NCBI GenBank assembly: GCA_949388605.1
Contig: CASKJV010000009.1
Coordinates: 1 to 64,000 of the forward strand
Source: an uncultured Clostridia bacterium
GTDB lineage: Bacteria; Bacillota; Clostridia; TANB77; CAG-508
Reading direction: 5' to 3'
DNA length: 64,000 nt
In this document: positions 57,669 to 64,000 of the stretch, piece by piece
Numbering within the stretch: the first letter of the stretch is position 1
Layout of the letters: each line of letters begins with the position of its first letter
Notes under the pieces: model-generated
Database searches by the model: none
What the model was told of the DNA's origin: nothing
The model's input: the letters and a program-made list of their open reading frames with translations, nothing else
Translations under genes and position numbers: made by a program

Positions 57669-58742
57669 TTAGTTCATATATGTGTTTAATGGTTTTGCTC
57701 GATATGAAGGTGCTCCAAGGCTATCAGTAGTTATAAAGCCTGCCGGTGCATTTATTATGTCAGGTATTCTGTTTATAACAGTTGCACAAGTTCTTTGAAC
57801 AGTTTGAGGTTCAGGAATAGTAATTGTTATCAATTCCTCTCCTTTTTCATCATATAGCGAAAAACTATATTCATCTTTTTCCCCTTGTGTATAAACCTTT
57901 CCAATACACTCAAACTCTATTTCTATACCTTCTTGTGTTTGTGTGTTAACAACAGAGCTCATTCCTATAACATTGGATTTTTTTATAGTAATACCTAATG
58001 TGGATGAAATCAAATCAGTATCAGCAATAATAGGTCTATTAAATTGATTTTGACTTGTTACATTAAGGCCTAACTTAGCAGCAATCCATCCATTTGTATT
58101 CCATCTATAAGATGGTTTGAATTCCCCTTTTTCTATAAGATACTTTTGCTTTTCTTCTGATGTATAAGAAGAAAGTTCTTCTTCAAATTGTTGCAAAGAA
58201 AGTCCAGCTCCATGTGCTTGAGCAAGTGCAATACCATAGTCCTCTACATTATATGAAGAACGCCCTTTAATCTTACCTATCTTAAAAAAAGAGCCAGCAA
58301 TAGTGGTAATCAAATACCCCCATGCTACGTCTTGATAACCAGTTCCACATAAAGTACAATTATTTTTTCTTGCAATCTTATCTAAATCACTTGTTAATTT
58401 GGGGGAAGAGTTATAAGGGTAAAAAGCTTCTTCACATATAGATAATACATTAACACCATAGTAGGCACATGTATGAAATATATCATACACATCTTTTAGA
58501 AAACTCTTGGTTGCCACTAAGCAAATATCTGGTTTGTTTTGCTGAATACTGCATTCCAAATCATTAATGTCTGAAATGAGAATTCCAGTTTCTTCTGTTC
58601 CGCAGATGCTCCCCACATCTACTCCAACCTTTAAATTATGGTCAAATGCACCAATAATATCTACACCTGATTCCATAAGGTTGTTAATGATTATCCGTCC
58701 CATTTTGCCACAACCACAAATAATTACTTTTATTTTTCTCAT
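57669..58742 (-). CDS. 2,4-diaminopentanoate dehydrogenase-like NAD(P) enzyme
   Basis: 357 residues from ATG 58742 (AGAAAGG at good spacing; the GTG at 58760 overlaps it). The N-terminal Rossmann part has VIICGCGKMGRII and IIGAFDHNLKVGVDVG, then LVATKSFLKDV and CGTGYQDVAWGYLI. Layout and length match 2,4-diaminopentanoate dehydrogenase (Ord), of clostridial ornithine fermentation, and related amine dehydrogenases. No other ornithine genes are near, so the substrate is unsettled. A hairpin terminator follows. Confidence 0.75.
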   Translation of the reverse strand: MRKIKVIICGCGKMGRIIINNLMESGVDIIGAFDHNLKVGVDVGSICGTEETGILISDINDLECSIQQNKPDICLVATKSFLKDVYDIFHTCAYYGVNVLSICEEAFYPYNSSPKLTSDLDKIARKNNCTLCGTGYQDVAWGYLITTIAGSFFKIGKIKGRSSYNVEDYGIALAQAHGAGLSLQQFEEELSSYTSEEKQKYLIEKGEFKPSYRWNTNGWIAAKLGLNVTSQNQFNRPIIADTDLISSTLGITIKKSNVIGMSSVVNTQTQEGIEIEFECIGKVYTQGEKDEYSFSLYDEKGEELITITIPEPQTVQRTCATVINRIPDIINAPAGFITTDSLGAPSYRAKPLNTYMN

Positions 58743-58901
58743 ATTTTTCCTTTCTGGCACATTACTAAATACCTATAAAAAATAATATTTTGGTTAATAA
58801 TTTATCCATTCATTTTAATTATATTACAAATAATGTTTGAAGTCAAATGTTTATGACAACTAGCATGTGCTATACATCATATGAATTAATAATATACACT
58901 A

Positions 58902-58930
58902 AATAGCCTAGAATTAAATCCTAGGCTATT
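58902..58930 (-). terminator. terminator of the 58976 gene
   Basis: AATAGCCTAG and CTAGGCTATT form the stem with a 9-base loop. Confidence 0.7.
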
Positions 58931-58975
58931 GTTTAAATGATTTAGAGTTTAAAATAAATTCTATATATTAATTAA

Positions 58976-60202
58976 TCACGCATTTAATGTTTCATCTCCA
59001 TTTATTCTTATAAGTAAGTTTCCTTTTTTATATAATTTAGATAACACTAATCTATAAACTATACTTCTAGAATAGAAATCAATAAAGTTTACTATTCCAA
59101 ATACAAACAATGCAAAAGAAGTATTTATAAATAATAAACATATAAAAAATCTTATTATAACACCTATAGTAGAGCCTATTAGAAGTATAAATGATTTTCC
59201 TTGTGTAATACATAATGTTTTATAGGTTTCATATGGATATAGTCCAAATACACCAAGTGAATAAAATATAATATACGGAAAACATTTATATAATGGTAAA
59301 CTACCATGTGATATTATTAAATAGATAAATGTAAATACAAAATTTAATGTAATAATTAAAGGGAAGCATTTTTTTCTCATGTTCATACAATTATCATATT
59401 GTTCTTTATAATTTTTGCCTTCTGGCACTTTAATCATTAAAGTTGCTTGATATGCATTTGTAATAATCTCTAAAGTTAAACATACAGAATAACAAATAGT
59501 ATGTATTCCATAATTTTCAGTTCCCATATAACTTGCACCAACACCATATAATAGTAAAAAGATTCTAGATAATAGTCTCTCAGAAGAATATGCAAATCCA
59601 TATTTAATTACATTTTTTAAAGATTCTTTATTTGGAAATTCAAACTTTAATTTCAAGTTATATAACATATATATAATTGAGATAAGCCACGATATTATAG
59701 TTGCAGTGAATAATAATGTTAAGTTTTTAGTAAGTAAATATGCTATTGTATCTAGTGCAACCAAAGAAATGTAAAAAACAGTTAAGCTCTTTCTATATAA
59801 TTTTAATTGACCTTTAAGTCTTATTATTTCAAAAATTCCATTTGATAGTCTTCCTAATACAACATAAGCAACATAAAAATTTAATAATATACACAACATA
59901 TCTTTCTGTATGTTGGTTAACTCAAATATATTTACTATCAATTTTTGGCAACTGAAAACTATGATTCCCATTAATATTCCAAATATAATATTAAACCATA
60001 AATATTGCCATTCATTTTTTCTTGTTGTTCTATAAGTATATATTCCTATTTCTCCAAAAGATTTAAAAATTGAATCTATTAATAAGAAACTTCCAGTTAC
60101 TACTATAGCATCAATACTAATTAAGTTATTAAATGCTGAATCTATACTATCTGCTATACTCATAAATATAAAACTTACAAGAATTGACATAAATTCTTTC
60201 AT
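58976..60202 (-). CDS. MATE/flippase-like membrane protein
   Basis: 408 residues with about eleven to twelve hydrophobic segments and no soluble domain. The overall profile (SADSIDSAF start, YGFAYSSERLLSRIF near 220) looks like a MATE or polysaccharide flippase fold, but it is a divergent member. Substrate unknown. Confidence 0.6.
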   Translation of the reverse strand: MKEFMSILVSFIFMSIADSIDSAFNNLISIDAIVVTGSFLLIDSIFKSFGEIGIYTYRTTRKNEWQYLWFNIIFGILMGIIVFSCQKLIVNIFELTNIQKDMLCILLNFYVAYVVLGRLSNGIFEIIRLKGQLKLYRKSLTVFYISLVALDTIAYLLTKNLTLLFTATIISWLISIIYMLYNLKLKFEFPNKESLKNVIKYGFAYSSERLLSRIFLLLYGVGASYMGTENYGIHTICYSVCLTLEIITNAYQATLMIKVPEGKNYKEQYDNCMNMRKKCFPLIITLNFVFTFIYLIISHGSLPLYKCFPYIIFYSLGVFGLYPYETYKTLCITQGKSFILLIGSTIGVIIRFFICLLFINTSFALFVFGIVNFIDFYSRSIVYRLVLSKLYKKGNLLIRINGDETLNA

Positions 60203-60299
60203 CTTTTATCACCTTTTTTATAATTCAAGAAAATTATACTACAATCGACAAAAAAATACCATCCTTTTTCAGAATGATATTTGTATGTATATGTTTTTT

Positions 60300-61319
60300 C
60301 TATTCACAAAAATTTCTATCTATAAATGTATTTAAGTCAATTTCTCCATCTTTATCTAGTATATTTACCTCTTTATATTTGCATAAGTCAAAATCATAGA
60401 TTTCTTTTACTTTATTGGTAACATGTCGGAAAAATTTAGCAACATCCTTATCAGTAGTATTAGATTCTGTTCTAAATTGCATATTTCCATTTGGACTAAA
60501 TGTTGCACCATTTACATTAATGTTTATAGAAGGGTTTTCTAAAAGCAACCCCTTCATTGCTTTTCCAACATGATTTCTTATATGTCGATTGGCAAAAAAA
60601 CTTCCTGCATTACCTTCTGTATAATTGATTTTCAATGCTTCTTTTCTGTGTTCTATTTGAACATTATAAAATCTGTTAACTTTTTCTTTTCCTATATAAT
60701 CTGCTTTTAATACAATTTCTTTTACAAAATACTTTGTTTTTATTTTATTTGCTTGTTTTAAAAAACTATCCCTAATACCAAAAAAATTATCATCTGGAAT
60801 TAGCTCTATAAAATTTCCAGTTTCAAAATCATAAACAACTATTTTTTTTACAAAATCTGAGAACTGTTTTGAGTAATCTTTACAAATTACATTTGGATAG
60901 CTTGAATTCCCAACAACTCCTCCTCCCACAACACCTGGTATACCTGTTAATGGTGAAAAATCATATCCCATCTCTTTTGTGTAGTTAACAAGTGCACTTA
61001 CTGTAAGATTAGATGTTACAAGAAATTCTTCTGTTTCTGGTTTAAATTTTATTTTTGAATTTTTTATATTTACATCAATAAATAAACCATCATATCCATT
61101 AGATGTTATATATAAATTTGTATGTAAACCGTACATTCTAAAAGGCATATCGTTTTTATACATTTTATGCAATACTTTTAAATCTTCATCTAAACTTTCA
61201 TCAAAAGCTAATTGGTAATATCCTTTTGCTTTTCCAGCTTTTTTCTTATAAAGATGTTTATTTCGTAAGTCATAATCATATTCAACTTTACGAGAAAAAC
61301 TATCTAATAATTCTTTCAT
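60300..61319 (-). CDS. MurB-like FAD-binding protein
   Basis: 339 residues. GIPGVVGGGVVGNSS (near 125-140) is the FAD-binding loop of UDP-N-acetylmuramate dehydrogenase, and EHRKEAL plus AGSFFANR near 240-252 corresponds to the region with the catalytic Ser. The ends are longer and divergent compared with usual MurB (about 300). Could be the only MurB or a paralog with another substrate. Confidence 0.8.
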   Translation of the reverse strand: MKELLDSFSRKVEYDYDLRNKHLYKKKAGKAKGYYQLAFDESLDEDLKVLHKMYKNDMPFRMYGLHTNLYITSNGYDGLFIDVNIKNSKIKFKPETEEFLVTSNLTVSALVNYTKEMGYDFSPLTGIPGVVGGGVVGNSSYPNVICKDYSKQFSDFVKKIVVYDFETGNFIELIPDDNFFGIRDSFLKQANKIKTKYFVKEIVLKADYIGKEKVNRFYNVQIEHRKEALKINYTEGNAGSFFANRHIRNHVGKAMKGLLLENPSININVNGATFSPNGNMQFRTESNTTDKDVAKFFRHVTNKVKEIYDFDLCKYKEVNILDKDGEIDLNTFIDRNFCE

Positions 61320-61445
61320 TTAATCCTCCTGAAATAGTAAATTTACAAGTATTTTAACATCAATATATATCAAAACACAGCTGATATGTGATTTTTTGTT
61401 GTATTTATACACTAATTATAACAAAATTTTTTCATATTTACTTAA

Positions 61446-61521
61446 TGGAGCTTATAGGCGGAATCGAACCGCCGACCTACAGGTTACGAATCTGTTGCTC
61501 TACCAACTGAGCTATATAAGC
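61446..61521 (-). tRNA. tRNA-Thr (CGT)
   Basis: Minus strand. Acceptor GCTTATA/TATAAGC, anticodon loop TTCGTAA with CGT, GGTTCGATTCC T arm and encoded CCA. The last pair of the anticodon stem is an A-C mismatch. Confidence 0.93.
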
Positions 61522-61594
61522 ATAAAAATATTATATCTATTAAAAAGAAAAAAATCAAGAAAAATATCTTGCCATTAAAAATTGTCCTAATACT

Positions 61595-61633
61595 TTATAT
61601 TATAGGAATTTCACAACAATTTCCTATAATATA
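61595..61633. repeat. palindromic intergenic repeat, copy 5
   Basis: TTATATTATAGGAATT and AATTTCCTATAATATAA flank a short CACAAC loop; the most perfect copy. Confidence 0.55.
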
Positions 61634-61696
61634 ATAATAACCACTTCATAAATTTGAAATGGTTATTATTATAATTGCAAATACGCCTTATTAAAT

Positions 61697-61879
61697 TTAG
61701 TCTATGAAATTTCTAAATTTGCTATCTGCTTTAATTTCTGCAACTGTTTCAAGAATGTCTTTCATTTCTTCACTTCTTTTATCACTCTTTGGTTTTTCAG
61801 TTTCCTTATACTCAAATCTTAATCCTTTAAATGCTTCTGCAAACAGTTCTAAAAAAAACTCATCAGATGGTACTGGTAT
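61697..61879 (-). CDS. 60-codon ORF with apparent ATA start
   Basis: Beginning at ATA 61879: I P V P S D E F F L E L F A E A F, then KGLRFEYKETEKPKS and a terminal stop at 61697. No ATG, GTG or TTG is available in frame near the N-terminus, yet AGGAGG lies 7 bases before the ATA. It overlaps the end of the upstream gene by 17 bp, so coupling is possible. Codon use looks real, but it may also be a gene whose start has mutated. Function unknown. Confidence 0.45.
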   Translation of the reverse strand: MPVPSDEFFLELFAEAFKGLRFEYKETEKPKSDKRSEEMKDILETVAEIKADSKFRNFID

Positions 61880-62513
61880 TTTTATCGCCTCCTATTAAGA
61901 TACCAATAAACTCCCTTTTAAAAATCCATTCACCTGTATTATTAGACTCAACAAATTTAAATTTAAGCTCGTCAAAATAGTTTTTAACTATTTCTATCTC
62001 AAATTCTTTTTCTACTCTTTCTACTGATTTAACTGTAATAGTTACCAAACTACTTAAAGCATATTTTGGATTTTGTATATCATATGTGAATTTTCCATCA
62101 CGCATAATATTCTTAACTCGTTTGCATTCTTTTAGTAACTGATTTTTTCTTTCATTTCTAAGGTTTGCTAACCTTTTTCTAAACTCATGTAATTGTTTTG
62201 AAGCTGGTGTATTACTATCTTCTGAAATACTTAACTGAAGCATGGTATGATCCATAAAAGATGTTTTAAATCCAAGCTCTTTTGCACTTTGAATAAAAAT
62301 ATTATCTATAGGCTCTTTTACATTCATTATATGTTTACCATCATAATCTTGCCAGTTGTCTAGTTGTTTTCTTAAATACGTTTCAAAATCATTAGAAATT
62401 ATTCGTTTAATTCTTTCAATTTCTAATTTTTCTTTTCGTTTTTCTTGTCTTATTCTGGCTTCTTCTCTCCGCTTAATTTCAGTTTCAATAATTTCGTAAA
62501 ACTCTTTACTCAT
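61863..62513 (-). CDS. hypothetical charged protein, 216 aa
   Basis: From ATG 62513 (AGGAGG with good spacing; the frame is open to 62582). The first 60 residues are a highly charged helix (EIKRREEARIRQEKRKEKLE), followed by a mixed domain with KRLANLRNERKNQLLKECK near 130. Soluble, no family recognised. Possibly paired with the ORF overlapping its end. Confidence 0.65.
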   Translation of the reverse strand: MSKEFYEIIETEIKRREEARIRQEKRKEKLEIERIKRIISNDFETYLRKQLDNWQDYDGKHIMNVKEPIDNIFIQSAKELGFKTSFMDHTMLQLSISEDSNTPASKQLHEFRKRLANLRNERKNQLLKECKRVKNIMRDGKFTYDIQNPKYALSSLVTITVKSVERVEKEFEIEIVKNYFDELKFKFVESNNTGEWIFKREFIGILIGGDKNTSTI

Positions 62514-62650
62514 TTTTGTCCTCCTTATTTTTGTTATTAATCTTCTTGTAAAAATGAAGACTTCTAATTTATAGTGTATCAATTATACTTCAATTTACAT
62601 AAATAGTCAATCGTGTTATACAGAACCGTGTGCAATATTTCCCAAAGGTT

Positions 62651-62690
62651 TTCTATAATAGGAATTGCGGAGCAGTTTCCTATTATAATA
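62651..62690. repeat. palindromic intergenic repeat, copy 6
   Basis: TTCTATAATAGGAATTGC, GGA, GCAGTTTCCTATTATAA. The preceding TTTCCCAAAGG matches copy 2. Confidence 0.55.
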
Positions 62691-62691
62691 A

Positions 62692-62730
62692 AAATAAGTA
62701 GTTATAATTAACTACTTATTTTTATTATAA
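62692..62730 (-). terminator. terminator of the 62736 gene
   Basis: AAAAATAAGTAGTTA pairs with TAACTACTTATTTTT, immediately past the stop codon. Confidence 0.8.
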
Positions 62731-62735
62731 TTTTT

Positions 62736-64000
62736 TTATTGAGCTGTATTTGATTCTTCAGGAGTTACATTATTTTCTGTATCTGGTGTTTCACTTTCTG
62801 GATTTTCATTTTCTTGTCCATCTGTGTTTACATTTTCTGCTGTATCTTCAGTATCATTAATACTGTTATAATATTCTTCATAATTTAATGTATAAATTTT
62901 CTTTTCTTCTCCACTTGCATCTGATTTTACAAGATTTATAAAACCTGAATTATCATCACTATCCATATACATTACCCAATCACCAACTAAATTAATATAT
63001 CCTGAGTATGATGATAATGTTTTAATATTTTGAGCTTGTTCGTCTGAACCATCTGCTTTTATTCTATATAAGCAAACTGTATAATCTTCATTTTCGACGT
63101 CTGCATAATTTAAGAAATATAAGTAATTATCTTTTAAATTTAAGTTATATGCTGTAGTATCTAAAATTAATTCTTGTTCACCTGAGTCTATTTCTGTTTT
63201 ATATATTTGTTTTTCAGCATTAGTATAGTATATATAATTTTCTGAAACATCAACACTATATAATCTTTCATTTTCAATTATAGCTCTAGAATTTGAGCCA
63301 TCTATATTCATAATATGTGTTATATAATTATCTCCAGCTTCATTTTGAACATTATAAATAATATATTTATTTGTAATTCCAATATATCCTGTACCGTTTT
63401 CAGAAACTAATTCTCTATTTGTTCCATCTAAGTTCATTTTGTATATATTTTGATCAACACCAATATAGTAAATTGAATTATTTAAAGCATATATTTCGTA
63501 ACATTCATTATTAAACTCATTATCATTAATAACTTCTAAGTCAGAACCATCTTTTTTCATTTTATAAATTTTATTATCTATTTCATCTGTCTCACTATAA
63601 GAACTAGAACCAATTCCTATAAAATAAATATAGTTTTTATATGAGTTTATAGAAACTATATCCATATCATCCATTAATAATTCTTGTTTTTCATCACCAT
63701 TATTTTTAACTTTCGAAATTCCTACTTTTGTACTATCTTCATTTGGAGATAAATAATAAATCCATTTTCCGTCAGAAGCTCCGTATCCATAATTTCTAAT
63801 ATTTCCTATAGAATTTCCTATATTAGAAGAATTTCCTAATACTTTTATAACACATAAAACTATAACTGCTAATATAACTACAGCTATGGCTATTACAAGC
63901 TTTAATTTACTATTTTTTTCAGTTTTATCTGATGAAACCTCAAATTTTTTCTCACAATCTTCACAGACTGTTTTTTCACCTTCTGGTATCTCTTTTCCAC
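62736..64000 (-). CDS. DUF5050-like beta-propeller protein (5' end outside window)
   Basis: Partial: the frame runs off the window at 64000. The visible N-terminal part has EGEKTVCEDCEKKF, the end of a zinc ribbon, then a membrane helix (LVIAIAVVILAVIVLCVI), then an extracytoplasmic domain of repeated strands such as KMKKDGSDLEVI, YKMNLDGTNRELV and MNIDGSNSRAII with YIYYT/YLYFL motifs, as in DUF5050 propellers. The C-terminus is Glu/Asn/Pro-rich. The internal ATG 63674 is not a plausible start because coding continues upstream. Function unknown. Confidence 0.8.
   Translation of the reverse strand, partial: GKEIPEGEKTVCEDCEKKFEVSSDKTEKNSKLKLVIAIAVVILAVIVLCVIKVLGNSSNIGNSIGNIRNYGYGASDGKWIYYLSPNEDSTKVGISKVKNNGDEKQELLMDDMDIVSINSYKNYIYFIGIGSSSYSETDEIDNKIYKMKKDGSDLEVINDNEFNNECYEIYALNNSIYYIGVDQNIYKMNLDGTNRELVSENGTGYIGITNKYIIYNVQNEAGDNYITHIMNIDGSNSRAIIENERLYSVDVSENYIYYTNAEKQIYKTEIDSGEQELILDTTAYNLNLKDNYLYFLNYADVENEDYTVCLYRIKADGSDEQAQNIKTLSSYSGYINLVGDWVMYMDSDDNSGFINLVKSDASGEEKKIYTLNYEEYYNSINDTEDTAENVNTDGQENENPESETPDTENNVTPEESNTAQ

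Overview
The window is an AT-rich stretch of a low-GC Gram-positive chromosome, most likely an anaerobic, spore-forming member of the Clostridia. This rests on a spoIIM-xerD-endoQ neighbourhood, a Thr T-box in front of thrS, a desulfoferrodoxin-type superoxide reductase, near-consensus sigma-A promoters with extended -10 boxes, AGGAGG ribosome binding sites and a Tn4451-like mobile element. I cannot place genus or species. GC statements are by eye, not computed. Most genes are on the minus strand.

Layout. 1-12.6 kb: a possible 6S-like RNA, a U32 peptidase, tyrS, an acyltransferase, an S66 carboxypeptidase, ispG and pyrBI. 12.6-19.1 kb: a DUF2779 protein, truB-nrnA, rlmH and an unusually long guaA. 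19.2-25.9 kb: a previously untracked 59-residue prepilin-like protein, a PepV-like dipeptidase, two small membrane proteins with matching leader hairpins, xerD, a frameshifted spoIIM, endoQ and the RNase P RNA. 26-37.7 kb: an FAD protein with a degenerate transglutaminase-like partner, superoxide reductase, mtnN, apt, a drug/metabolite transporter, a MATE-cytidylate kinase fusion and four acetyltransferase-type genes. 38.4-46.6 kb: an integrated mobilizable element (TnpX-type recombinase, TnpV, MobC, relaxase, a three-gene cargo and a toxin-like small hydrophobic ORF), next to a tRNA-Leu. 47-64 kb: deoB, a large unknown coiled-coil protein beside HelD, T-box/thrS, CYTH, a diaminopentanoate dehydrogenase-like enzyme, a flippase-like protein, a MurB-like protein, tRNA-Thr and a partial DUF5050 protein.

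Scattered between the housekeeping genes are small single-gene units (2940, 4493, 10230, 21296, 21879, 31231, 33971, 38011) with richer base composition than their neighbours, strong Shine-Dalgarno sites, mostly their own terminators, and near-consensus promoters. Four of these promoters share a TATGTAAA element inside the 17-bp spacer, and the others carry related or displaced versions. I read them as a possible uncharacterised regulon of lineage-restricted envelope and cytoplasmic small proteins; this is the main candidate for something new. The second candidate is the cargo of the mobile element, and the third is a 305-bp closed-stem transcript encoding a 37-residue hydrophobic peptide.

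Three genes (spoIIM, relaxase, serine recombinase) each carry a single-base frameshift that I can restore by hand. Either the mobile element is decaying and the strain is a sporulation mutant, or the assembly has indel errors; raw reads would decide. Two families of dispersed palindromic repeats also occur in the intergenic regions.
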